From Gammaproteobacteria bacterium (lineage in GTDB: Bacteria; Pseudomonadota; Gammaproteobacteria; Steroidobacterales; BM003): a stretch of 8,899 bases of DNA. The position numbers and the translations under genes are program-made. Within the stretch, counting starts at the first letter, position 1; each line of letters opens with the position of its first letter. The stretch covers positions 1-8,899 of the forward strand of contig JAPHSC010000012.1 in assembly GCA_026193125.1 (NCBI GenBank), given 5' to 3'. The notes beneath the pieces were generated by a model that was not told where the DNA came from, made no database searches, and saw only the letters and a list, made by a program, of their open reading frames with translations. Of the stretch, positions 1-6,412 are shown piece after piece.

Positions 1-63
1 AAGGAAAGCTTCGGTCGCCGCTATCTCCAGGATGGGGAGTACAGTAACAGCGTCAACCGCTAG
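1..63 (+). CDS. C-terminal end of an upstream gene (partial)
   Basis: The window opens in a reading frame that stays open for 20 codons and ends with TAG at 61-63. The visible tail ends GEYSNSVNR. It lies on the same strand as the next gene and only 38 bases before its start codon, so it is probably the end of a gene in the same transcription unit. Too little is visible to name a family. A chance open frame of 20 codons cannot be excluded. Confidence 0.4.
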   Translation, partial: KESFGRRYLQDGEYSNSVNR

Positions 64-101
64 CCATAAGTTTTTTATCGGTCTAACAAGGGGATACGAA
101 C

Positions 102-2111
102 ATGCTAAGGAAAGGCAAATCTCGATCATTGACCATGATCACCGCGGCCACCGTCATGCTGGCCGCAGGCTCACCGGCCCAAGCCGATGAAATTACCTGG
201 AATGCCACTCACACGTTCAGCATCGTGGACGTGCAGGGGGATTTTGAAGGCACCACGGTTGCCCAGGATGTCAGCATCCTGTGCGGCTATCCTGACCTCA
301 ACAGCCCGGCCTGTCCCACCGACGACGACCAGCCTCAAGTGTTCACCGACAAGGAAGGCATCACCCTGTACCCGGTGGATAGCGCGTTTGGGTATTACGT
401 GGAGGATTATGTCGGAGCGGCGGAGAAAGTACGCGGAGACGGATTCTGGACCGAAGGCTTCGCCGGTAACGTATATGCGAACGGCGAACTGGTCGGCCTG
501 CGAGTGTCCAACGCCCCCACCGACGAGTTCAAAGTCAGATTCCCGGAAGGCACCTGGTGCCGCGGTCTGGGTGGCAACACCGTAAAGTGCTCGACCGAGC
601 ATTACTCGGTTCTGGAACACGTATTGACCTGTCATGAGCAGGTTCCCTACTTCTATGCCGAGGATCCCCTTGCTGGAATCCAGCGTCCGCTGCGTGACCC
701 GGCAACCGGTGAAATTCTCCTGGGTGAGGACGGCGAGCCGCTCACTTGCGCCGACGCCCAGCTGGACAACATGCTGTTTGTGAAGTCCGGCGGTGTAATA
801 AGCGACGTGCTGCTTGCAGATGTGTGGCCGCTACCGGCCAATGAATCCACCGTGCTGGATGACATCGCAGTAAGTGGCGATTATGCCGTGACCTTCAAGG
901 ATGACGGCAAGGCGTTATATCGCTGGGGCACCATCGTAAAACGCCCGAATGACATGCGTATGTACGCGAAACTGGACCTGCCCGATGAATGGAAAGCAAA
1001 TCCCGAAGTCGCCTACCCGGTACTCTCGGCAAAACTCATCGTTCATCACCTGATCACCAACAACCCCAACGACCAGTTACGGCCCGAGGACATGGAAAAC
1101 GAGTCGGCCACAGGGCGGACACCTGTTTATAACGTACTTGGTGACTATCGCCAGTCCACCTCGGACTGCTATGAGGGTGACGGCGATTTCATCCCGTCAG
1201 GAACCTTGTACCGCAACGGTGTTGACTTCCGTGACGGTATCAACGATCCGCTGCCGATATCTGCGGACCTGGTTGATGACCTGGGGGATTACTCGGGGAT
1301 GACCAACGCCTGGTACACCACCATCCAGCGCGACCCCTTCGAGCCCACCGATCCGGATGATCCAGGCGCAACCGGTCCACGCTGGCGTCTGAAAGCCAAC
1401 AAGTTCGGGCAAGACATCCCCGGGTTGGAAATTCCGACCATCGAATGCAGCCCGGTTCCCTTCACTCACGATGCTCTCAAGTACCCGGTAGGTGAGTTCA
1501 CCGAGGTCGTGATCAACCTGCTGGACTGGGACGGCCCGGATGGACCGCTGAACACCAGTCAGGGTTGGATCAACGCCACCGCCAATATCCAGAATATCCT
1601 TGCGGACGGCGCGGTAATTGACGAAAACGGTAATGGTGTGACCATCAACGGTCTGCCCATGAGTACCGATTTTGATCTTGCGGTCTATATCAAGGGCGAC
1701 CAGAAACCCACTACGATTTTCGACGCAGAACTCGTGATCGTGTACGAGGGAGAGGGTGGCGGTGGCGTGGAGCCGCCGGTTGACAACCTGGACCTGGGTA
1801 TCGCCAGTTTGCGTGTCCCATCCAAGGTGAAACTGCTTCAGAACAAGAAGCTGCGCATAGAGGTGAGTAACTTTGCTACCGTGCCTGCCGGCGGTACGCT
1901 TACGTTGCAAGGCTTCCAGGGCGGTATTGCACTGGATGGGGCCACTTTCTCGGCGGCCGTACCAACCTTGCTGGCGGGCGAAACTCGCGCCTACACCTTC
2001 GTATGGCAGGCTTCCCCCACAGGCCAGGTCGACTGGATTGCCACCGTGACCGCGGCGGGTGATAACAACGACCTGAACGACACGGCTGCGGCTACAACCA
2101 TCGTCAAGTAG
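102..2111 (+). CDS. Secreted protein of unknown function with C-terminal CARDB-like domain
   Basis: I do not recognise the main body of this 669-residue protein. Residues 1-28 form a classical Sec signal peptide: a basic start (MLRKGKSR), a hydrophobic core around residues 11-23, and cleavage expected after AQA at 26-28. The mature protein should therefore be periplasmic or extracellular. It is acidic and contains eight cysteines (61, 71, 153, 163, 177, 216, 356, 449), an even number that would suit disulfide bonds in an oxidising compartment. Residues 29 to about 548 look beta-rich, with Asp/Gly/Asn turns such as DENGNG near 507-512. A glycine-rich linker (GEGGGG, about 550-555) then leads to residues 562-669. 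That segment has the alternating strands and terminal DNNDLND-type turn of CARDB/Ig-like adhesion domains. The start is supported by an AAGGGG ribosome binding site at about 89-94. The next gene follows 58 bases later on the same strand. A surface-binding or matrix role is inference from the domain layout only. Confidence 0.85.
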   Translation: MLRKGKSRSLTMITAATVMLAAGSPAQADEITWNATHTFSIVDVQGDFEGTTVAQDVSILCGYPDLNSPACPTDDDQPQVFTDKEGITLYPVDSAFGYYVEDYVGAAEKVRGDGFWTEGFAGNVYANGELVGLRVSNAPTDEFKVRFPEGTWCRGLGGNTVKCSTEHYSVLEHVLTCHEQVPYFYAEDPLAGIQRPLRDPATGEILLGEDGEPLTCADAQLDNMLFVKSGGVISDVLLADVWPLPANESTVLDDIAVSGDYAVTFKDDGKALYRWGTIVKRPNDMRMYAKLDLPDEWKANPEVAYPVLSAKLIVHHLITNNPNDQLRPEDMENESATGRTPVYNVLGDYRQSTSDCYEGDGDFIPSGTLYRNGVDFRDGINDPLPISADLVDDLGDYSGMTNAWYTTIQRDPFEPTDPDDPGATGPRWRLKANKFGQDIPGLEIPTIECSPVPFTHDALKYPVGEFTEVVINLLDWDGPDGPLNTSQGWINATANIQNILADGAVIDENGNGVTINGLPMSTDFDLAVYIKGDQKPTTIFDAELVIVYEGEGGGGVEPPVDNLDLGIASLRVPSKVKLLQNKKLRIEVSNFATVPAGGTLTLQGFQGGIALDGATFSAAVPTLLAGETRAYTFVWQASPTGQVDWIATVTAAGDNNDLNDTAAATTIVK

Positions 2112-2120
2112 TGCGGCTAT

Positions 2121-2147
2121 GCGTGGCCGGCTTGATGCCGGCCACGC
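2121..2147 (+). other. Perfect 11-bp hairpin between the CARDB-like and ankyrin genes
   Basis: GCGTGGCCGGC at 2121-2131 is the exact reverse complement of GCCGGCCACGC at 2137-2147, with the five-base loop TTGAT. It begins ten bases after the stop codon of the secreted protein gene and ends before the ribosome binding site of the ankyrin gene. No T-run follows, so it does not look like a standard intrinsic terminator. An mRNA-processing or 3'-end protecting stem that sets different levels of the two products is more likely. It also argues against an ankyrin start at the ATG of 2119-2121, which would lie in the base of the stem. Confidence 0.75.
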
Positions 2148-2155
2148 AATCCTGC

Positions 2156-2160
2156 AGGAG
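2156..2160 (+). promoter_or_regulatory. Ribosome binding site of the ankyrin gene
   Basis: AGGAG lies nine bases before the ATG at 2170. It decides between that start and the longer in-frame ATG at 2119, which has no comparable site and falls at the base of a hairpin. A TTG at 2167 is also in frame but less likely than the adjacent ATG. Confidence 0.7.
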
Positions 2161-2169
2161 AATCTGTTG

Positions 2170-3393
2170 ATGACACCCAGGGGCGTGTTAATGAGCCAAA
2201 TGGCATGCCTGCTGCTGGCGATGCTGGCCGGTGCAAGTCTGCTTGCGGATGACGGCGATGCCCGTTCCGCCCAGGAAAACAGCAAGGCGCAGTCGGGCCG
2301 CCACCTGCAACGATCGAAATCCTACCCGCCTTTGCTGCAAGCGGCCTCCCAGGGTGACCTGGCGCAGATACAGACGCTTCTTGATGGTGGATTGAGTGCC
2401 AGCATGAGGGACGCTGAAGGCCGCAGCGCCGCCATGATGGCGGCGGCGAACGGCAGACTTAAAGCACTGGATTTGCTGTTGCGGCGAGGGGCCGACCCGG
2501 CTGCCGCAGACGAGCGTGGGCGCACCGCCCTGATGTTGGCCGCCGCCGGAGGTCATGCTGATTGCGTGCAACGATTGTTAAGCGCCGGGGCCGACCCGGA
2601 GCAGAAAGATGCTGACGAACGTGGCGCACTGTCGTGGGCGGCACAGCAGGGTAATGCCCTTGCCGTCGAGGAATTGCTGAAGGCTGGCGCGAACGCCAGG
2701 GGCAGTGCGAAGCGTGCGGTGACGCCCTTGCACGAGGCTGCAGCAGCCGGTAATACCGGGGCGATCACCGCGTTGATCCAGGCCGGCACGCCGGTGGATG
2801 CCTCAATGAATAACGGGATGACTGCACTGAATCTTGCGGCCTGGAGCGGTCATGACGCCGTCGTGGCCGCGCTGATTAAAGCCGGCGCGTCCGTCGATCG
2901 CGCCAACGAAGGAGGCGTTACACCCTTGATGAGCGCGCTGGGACGCGGTAACGGGGCGGTGGCTCGCACACTGCTGGGGGCCGGCGCGAGTCCCAACACT
3001 GCGAGCATGGTAGGTCGGACGCCGCTGATGTATGCCGCCGGTGGATTGCCGGCGCTTATTCCAGTCTTGCTTAAATCCGGCGCTGATCCCAGACAGGTTG
3101 ATCGAATGGGTCTGGACGCACTAATGATCGCGGCCATGACTGGCACCGAGGCTTCAGTCCAAGCGCTGCTTGATGCAGATGTTAACCCCCACCGCACCGG
3201 GTCCCGAGGCGAGACCGCCTTGATGCTGGCTGCACAGAACAATCGCATGAAGGTCGTGGACGCGTTGTTGGCAGCGGGCGCTGACCCTCTCGCCCAAGAC
3301 GCGAATGGGCGCACGGCAGCCGACTACGCACAGATGGGTGGGCATCATGAGATCGCCGATCATCTCATTCAGGCCAGTGCGGCAGGAAGCTGA
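2170..3393 (+). CDS. Secreted ankyrin-repeat protein
   Basis: From the ATG at 2170 the protein has 407 residues. Residues 1-26 look like a signal peptide: MTPRGVLMSQ, then the hydrophobic run ACLLLAMLAGASLLA, with cleavage near LLA|DDG. A polar linker runs to about residue 50. The rest is about eleven consecutive ankyrin repeats of 32-33 residues. They carry the family's marks, G.TALMLAA..GH...V..LL.AGADP, for example RGRTALMLAAAGGHADCV and RGETALMLAAQNNRMKVV. The last repeat (NGRTAADYAQMGGHHEIADHL) is a capping unit. Ankyrin arrays bind protein partners and have no catalytic residues. With an export signal this one should act in the periplasm or outside the cell. It follows the CARDB-like gene on the same strand, with a hairpin and an AGGAG site in between, so co-transcription and a physical partnership are plausible inferences. 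A start at 2119 would add 17 residues before the signal peptide and is less likely. Confidence 0.9.
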   Translation: MTPRGVLMSQMACLLLAMLAGASLLADDGDARSAQENSKAQSGRHLQRSKSYPPLLQAASQGDLAQIQTLLDGGLSASMRDAEGRSAAMMAAANGRLKALDLLLRRGADPAAADERGRTALMLAAAGGHADCVQRLLSAGADPEQKDADERGALSWAAQQGNALAVEELLKAGANARGSAKRAVTPLHEAAAAGNTGAITALIQAGTPVDASMNNGMTALNLAAWSGHDAVVAALIKAGASVDRANEGGVTPLMSALGRGNGAVARTLLGAGASPNTASMVGRTPLMYAAGGLPALIPVLLKSGADPRQVDRMGLDALMIAAMTGTEASVQALLDADVNPHRTGSRGETALMLAAQNNRMKVVDALLAAGADPLAQDANGRTAADYAQMGGHHEIADHLIQASAAGS

Positions 3394-3450
3394 TTCACAC
3401 CTGCCATCGCTATCACCGAAAGCCGGTGCACCCCGATCATAGTCGCCGCG

Positions 3451-3553
3451 CTCCGGGCAAACTCGCTCCGTGGTCAAACTGGCAGTGCCAGGCACTGATG
3501 CAGATTGCTGCGTGAAGCTCACCGTGCCAGCCGTAGGGTGCACTGCGTTCACC
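3451..3553 (+). repeat. Composite intergenic repeat, copy A
   Basis: The first 48 bases (3451-3498) are identical to 5216-5263. They include the 15-bp palindrome CAGTGCCAGGCACTG at 3483-3497, symmetric about its central A. After a diverged stretch comes the 21-nt element at 3533-3553, which begins GTAGGGTGCACT and also ends copy B. The sequence just before 3451 shows weaker similarity to the sequence before copy B, so the ancestral unit was probably longer. It is non-coding: frames read through it give similar peptides in both copies only because the DNA is duplicated. The type resembles REP/BIME intergenic repeats, which are often mobilised by REP-associated tyrosine transposases; that link is inference, as no such gene is in the window. 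Confidence 0.85.
3533..3553 (+). repeat. 21-nt palindromic repeat, copy 1
   Basis: This is one of six 21-nt elements in the window that share the start GTAGGGTGC and a complementary CACC-type end. This copy has a degraded right arm (GCGTTCACC), so its hairpin is weak. It closes composite repeat A, between two convergent genes. Confidence 0.7.
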
Positions 3554-3722
3554 ATTTATGCTGACAATGGTCGTGTGGCCAGCCACGGGCCAATCCGATA
3601 ACCACCGATGGAATACGAAGTGGTGATGAATCGATAGAAGAATTATTCGACCGGTATCGCTGGCTTGCCATGCATCCAGCCTGTCAACCGCACTGTCGAG
3701 GTCATAAACAATATCCTGGCCC

Positions 3723-4667
3723 TCAAAAAAGTTGCGACCAGCCTATTGTGATCGTGTTCAGATCCGAGCCCGTATTTTCGTGTGTGCGGTTAATGATGTA
3801 GGAGACCGAGACGCCCTGGTCCTTTGTGACCGGAAATCCCGCGGAAATCGCGGCCAGAACAACTCTGCTCTCGTCACGACCGGGCACATCGTCGATAGTG
3901 TTTTCGCCACCCCAGCCGTATGCAGCGCTCAAAGACGACCAAACACCAGGCCTGAACTGCCTTATCAGATGCGCCTGCACGGCATACAGCGGATCCTGTT
4001 CACGCTTCGAGTCGACAAGGAATTTGGGGTTGCCGGTAAAAAAGAACGTCGAACCTGTCAGTTCGTACGACCAAGCGCCGCGCTTGTGCACCACACCGAT
4101 CTGCGGTCGAACGATGTAGCGATTGGAACCCAGATTGAGCAGCTTGTCATCCTGATACTCGCCCAGAGGGAGGGTGACCGCTACGGCCGCTCCCACCAAA
4201 GTACTCACATCGCGGTTTGCAAAGTTCGCCCGAGACTCGATACTGCCAGGGGCGGGCGCGCCAAACAAATTGATTGAGACTCGAAAGCTGGGGTCGGCAA
4301 AGCCCACGCGCGATACGCTGGCGGGCGCGCCTTCAAGCAAGCCACTCCAGTTCGCGTTCTGCCATGGAACGATCACATCGAGACGGCTTAATCTATTAGC
4401 GAAGGCAAACGACCGAGCGTAGGCGATGACAAGTGTGTTCACATCGGCCTTTGCGTCTTCGACCAGTAGCACGGGATCAAATAGAATGTCGCCGGTGGTT
4501 TTTGCATATGCGGCGCCCAGAACGTTTGTTCCGACCGGGAACGGCGTCCAGCGCCTTGGTTCGATATCCTGACCGTATGCGAGCTCGGTCAAAACAACAC
4601 ACGAGATTAGGAGGAGCGCAATTACAGGATTACGAATCCAGCCATTTTGGGATTCTCGACGTTTCAT
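3723..4667 (-). CDS. Outer membrane protein of the phenol-degradation MetA family (PF13557-like)
   Basis: From the ATG at 4667 the protein has 314 residues. A GTG two codons upstream (4673) is an alternative; neither has a clear ribosome binding site. Residues 1-32 form a signal peptide (basic start, core NPVIALLLISCVVL, cleavage near AYG|Q). The mature start IEPRRWTPFPVGTNVLG, the following Y..T.GDI.FDP.L segment, the VIVPW block near 98-102 and the end NTGSDLNTITIGWSQLF match my memory of the Phenol_MetA_deg family. That family forms small beta-barrels thought to help hydrophobic or aromatic compounds cross the outer membrane. Aromatic-ended amphipathic strands, such as WSYELTGSTFFFTG and ISAGFPVTKDQGVSVSYII, and a terminal Phe fit an outer membrane barrel. 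The gene stands alone, with long lower-GC flanks and an identical 48-bp repeat on each side. The substrate cannot be read from the sequence. Confidence 0.85.
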   Translation of the reverse strand: MKRRESQNGWIRNPVIALLLISCVVLTELAYGQDIEPRRWTPFPVGTNVLGAAYAKTTGDILFDPVLLVEDAKADVNTLVIAYARSFAFANRLSRLDVIVPWQNANWSGLLEGAPASVSRVGFADPSFRVSINLFGAPAPGSIESRANFANRDVSTLVGAAVAVTLPLGEYQDDKLLNLGSNRYIVRPQIGVVHKRGAWSYELTGSTFFFTGNPKFLVDSKREQDPLYAVQAHLIRQFRPGVWSSLSAAYGWGGENTIDDVPGRDESRVVLAAISAGFPVTKDQGVSVSYIINRTHENTGSDLNTITIGWSQLF

Positions 4668-4701
4668 TAACACCGTAACAAAAACACATTAGTGGCAGTC
4701 C

Positions 4702-4707
4702 AGTATA
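4702..4707 (-). promoter_or_regulatory. Candidate -10 box of the MetA-like gene
   Basis: On the minus strand TATACT matches the sigma-70 -10 consensus at five of six positions. It would start transcription near 4695, giving a leader of about 28 bases to the ATG at 4667. No good -35 box sits 16-18 bases upstream; the best, TTGCTG, is 19 away and matches weakly. That would fit an activator-dependent promoter, and a 20-bp palindrome lies upstream. Confidence 0.4.
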
Positions 4708-4757
4708 CGCAATTCGGCAAAGCACGCAGCAAAAAGCCCAAGCGTAACGGTGATGCC

Positions 4758-4777
4758 ACAGGAATCCCGATTCCTGT
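4758..4777. promoter_or_regulatory. 20-bp palindrome upstream of the MetA-like gene, candidate operator
   Basis: ACAGGAATC and GATTCCTGT form a perfect 9-bp inverted repeat around a central CC. Its centre lies about 72 bases upstream of the transcription start predicted from the TATACT box, a position used by activators that contact RNA polymerase from upstream. Two-fold symmetry of this length suits a dimeric regulator. No regulator gene is adjacent, so the binding protein is unknown. The site could also be a hairpin from a decayed repeat. Confidence 0.4.
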
Positions 4778-5160
4778 TGACGCTCACGTAGATTCAGGCG
4801 CCTGCATACTCGAGATCGACTCTGCCCGTTCATTCGGGTGTGTCAATATCGAGCGATAGCTGAATCAGCTTAATTCACCGCCGATGCCGTATTCAGTACT
4901 CTTCCACTATATTCGCCGATTAACGCAGCCAGCCAGCGCGCCCGCGCCAAGAAGCAATTAGGGTGAAGGCAACCCGGCATACCGTACGCCAATGTTAGGT
5001 AGTGGTGCCAATGGCGCGTGTCTGGGTTATTTGGACCATTCGGTTCACGAAGATTTCGCGGGACAAACTGGGGGGATTAACTCCTGGCGATAAGAGATGC
5101 TCTCGCGTTTACCCCAAGCACCAGCCTTATTCCAAGACCCGTGCCGGGCTGAAAAAAGTC

Positions 5161-5187
5161 ACTGAGCCAACCCAGGCACCGCTCAGT
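5161..5187. repeat. Inverted repeat upstream of composite repeat B
   Basis: ACTGAGC (5161-5167) and GCTCAGT (5181-5187) are exact reverse complements around a 13-base loop. The repeat ends 28 bases before composite repeat B and may be part of the same insertion. Copy A has no equivalent that I can see. Confidence 0.45.
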
Positions 5188-5215
5188 CCAATGCGCTCCG
5201 GTTACAGCCTCCCGT

Positions 5216-5302
5216 CTCCGGGCAAACTCGCTCCGTGGTCAAACTGGCAGTGCCAGGCACTGAAAAGCAGCGCTGTTCACCGTAGGGTGCACTTCGTGCG
5301 CC
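5216..5302 (+). repeat. Composite intergenic repeat, copy B
   Basis: Positions 5216-5263 are identical over 48 bases to 3451-3498, including the palindrome CAGTGCCAGGCACTG (5248-5262). After a shorter diverged stretch than in copy A comes the 21-nt element at 5282-5302. Copies A and B have the same orientation and lie 1,765 bases apart on either side of the MetA-like gene, so they are direct repeats around it. Confidence 0.85.
5282..5302 (+). repeat. 21-nt palindromic repeat, copy 2
   Basis: The element begins GTAGGGTGCACTTCG and ends TGCGCC. GGTGCAC pairs with GTGCGCC through one G-T pair. It differs at one position from the complement of copy 6 at the window's right end, which suggests recent spread or conserved selection on the stem. 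Confidence 0.75.
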
Positions 5303-5372
5303 AAATGTAGCTACACTGTCAGCTTCAATTATTTCGATATTTCGCTCCCAAACCCAAGCAGGCAAAACGAAT

Positions 5373-6365
5373 ATGGAAAACACGTCAATTCACCTGGTGG
5401 CCCGGCCGACCAAGGGCATTACGGCCGATTTATTTGACGTCAGGCACGTATCGCTGCCTGCGGTTGCCGAGGGCCAACTCCTGATTCGGCAAACCTACAT
5501 GTCCCTGGACCCGGCCATGCTGGGCTGGATGTCGGAAGATCGCCAAAGCTATATACCGCCGGTAGAACTGGGCGAGGTCATGCGTTCGTCCGGCTTTGGC
5601 GAAGTGATCGAATCCCGTCACCCGGGATTTGCCACCGGGGACAAGGTTACCGGGATGTTCGGGTGGCAAACCTACTGTGTTTCCGATGGCAAGGGCGTGA
5701 ACAAGGTGACGGTGGACCTGCCACCGGAAGCGGTGCTGTCCATCCTGGCCCTGCCCGGCCTGACGGCGACCCAGGGCCTGTTCAATGTCGGCAAGCCCAA
5801 GGCTGGAGAAACCCTGGTGGTGACCGGCGCGGCAGGTTCTGTCGGCTCGCTGGTTGGCCAGCTGGCCAAGGCCGACGGACTCAGGGTGGTGGGTGTTGCC
5901 GGAGGCCAGGAAAAATGCGATTGGCTGGTAAACGAACTGGGCTTTGATGGCGCTATCGACTACAAGTCCGATGATCTTGCCGAGCAACTGGCAGCGCTTA
6001 CGCCAGACGGTGTGGACATCTTTTTCGAGAACACCGGCGGTCCAATACAGCAACTGATCTTTGATCGCATGAACGCCCACGGGCGCATCGTTGTGTGCGG
6101 CATGATCGCCGACTACCTGTCGCCCAACCCGGCGCCAGGCCCAAACTGGATACGGATCATCAAAAAGCGCCTGACCATCCAGGGCTTTACCATGCCGGAT
6201 CATTATGCCGAGGTTCCCGAATTACTGGCCAAGCTCGTGCCCTATGTCATGGCGGGCAAAATCAAATATCGGGCCCACGTGCTGGAAGGCCTGGAGTCTG
6301 CTATCACGGGATTACCCATGCTGTTTCGTGGCGAGAACACGGGCAAGTTGCTGGTTAAGCTATAA
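5373..6365 (+). CDS. NADPH-dependent 2-alkenal/curcumin reductase-type MDR enzyme
   Basis: This 330-residue protein has the length and layout of zinc-independent medium-chain reductases related to E. coli CurA (YncB) and prostaglandin reductase/LTB4 dehydrogenase. These cytosolic enzymes use NADPH to reduce the C=C bond of alpha,beta-unsaturated aldehydes and ketones. Visible marks are the N-terminal YMSLDPAMLGWM (42-53), G.GEV (74-78), G.MFGWQTY (94-101), LPGLTATQGLFNVG (127-140) and the nucleotide-binding loop VTGAAGSVGS (150-159). They continue with DYKSDDL (196-202), DIFFENTGG (215-223) and the C-terminal ENTGKLL (321-327). The zinc-ligand pattern of alcohol dehydrogenases is absent, as expected. 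The start has only a weak AGCAGG upstream at about 5358-5363. The gene seems monocistronic: repeat B lies upstream, and a 21-nt palindrome follows before a convergent gene. The name curA would fit the family, but orthology cannot be proved here. Confidence 0.9.
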   Translation: MENTSIHLVARPTKGITADLFDVRHVSLPAVAEGQLLIRQTYMSLDPAMLGWMSEDRQSYIPPVELGEVMRSSGFGEVIESRHPGFATGDKVTGMFGWQTYCVSDGKGVNKVTVDLPPEAVLSILALPGLTATQGLFNVGKPKAGETLVVTGAAGSVGSLVGQLAKADGLRVVGVAGGQEKCDWLVNELGFDGAIDYKSDDLAEQLAALTPDGVDIFFENTGGPIQQLIFDRMNAHGRIVVCGMIADYLSPNPAPGPNWIRIIKKRLTIQGFTMPDHYAEVPELLAKLVPYVMAGKIKYRAHVLEGLESAITGLPMLFRGENTGKLLVKL

Positions 6366-6391
6366 CCAGATCGGTGCCCTCACTCTGGGAT

Positions 6392-6412
6392 GGTGTGTGG
6401 AACGCACCCTAC
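6392..6412 (-). repeat. 21-nt palindromic repeat, copy 3, overlapping the LytTR stop codon
   Basis: Read on the minus strand it begins GTAGGGTGCGTTCC and ends ACACACC. GGTGCG pairs with the CACACC end through one G-T pair. It fills most of the 43-base gap between two convergent genes, and its first bases supply the TAG stop (6411-6409) of the LytTR gene. Its hairpin could help end transcription from both sides, but there is no T-run. Confidence 0.75.

Larger units (their letters stand above)
3394..3722. other. Intergenic region between convergent genes, holding repeat copy A
   Basis: This 329-base gap separates the ankyrin gene (+) from the MetA-like gene (-). Two weak hairpins lie at the ankyrin gene's end: GGCAGG 3381-3386 with CCTGCC 3400-3405, spanning the stop codon, and CACCG 3414-3418 with CGGTG 3424-3428. 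Neither has a T-run, so I cannot call a terminator. The middle holds a repeat unit (3451-3553). On the minus strand one frame is open without a stop from about 3746 down to about 3443, but it lacks a plausible start codon; it may be a gene remnant or chance. Confidence 0.6.
4668..5372. other. Long divergent intergenic region before the MetA-like and reductase genes
   Basis: About 700 bases without a convincing gene. Sampled lines have 45-50% GC, lower than the neighbouring genes. From left to right it holds a possible minus-strand promoter (4702-4707), a 20-bp palindrome (4758-4777), smaller palindromes (CAGGCGCCTG 4795-4804; AGCTGA-A-TCAGCT 4858-4870), an inverted repeat (5161-5187) and composite repeat B (5216-5302). 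An open frame of about 100 codons on the + strand at 5002-5310 has no codon or family signal and runs through the repeat, so I do not call it a gene. Nothing recognisable lies in 4880-5150. Confidence 0.65.

Noticed and set aside
1197..2285. Long minus-strand open frame antisense to the CARDB-like gene
   Set aside because: The + strand frame has a signal peptide, a domain-like C-terminus and a ribosome binding site. The antisense frame is a by-product of GC-rich codon use and shows no family features.
3154..3555. Minus-strand open frame sharing the peptide SVPGTASLTTERVCPE with another at 5183-5383
   Set aside because: The shared peptide is encoded by the identical 48-bp repeat. The first frame also runs antisense through the ankyrin gene, so the match is a DNA repeat, not a protein family.
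4630..4833. Minus-strand open frame of 67 codons over the start of the MetA-like gene
   Set aside because: It overlaps the signal peptide region of the better supported gene in another frame, covers the candidate promoter and palindrome, and has no family features.
4994..5000. GTTAGGT resembling an integron attC core (GTTRRRY)
   Set aside because: I found no matching RYYYAAC partner or stem arms, no second site near the gene, and no integrase. A seven-base match is expected by chance.
5002..5310. Open frame of 102 codons on the + strand upstream of the reductase
   Set aside because: It has no ribosome binding site or recognisable domain, and its last third reads through composite repeat B. 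Peptides of this kind (GYSLPSPGKLAPW) arise from the repeat DNA, not from selection on protein.
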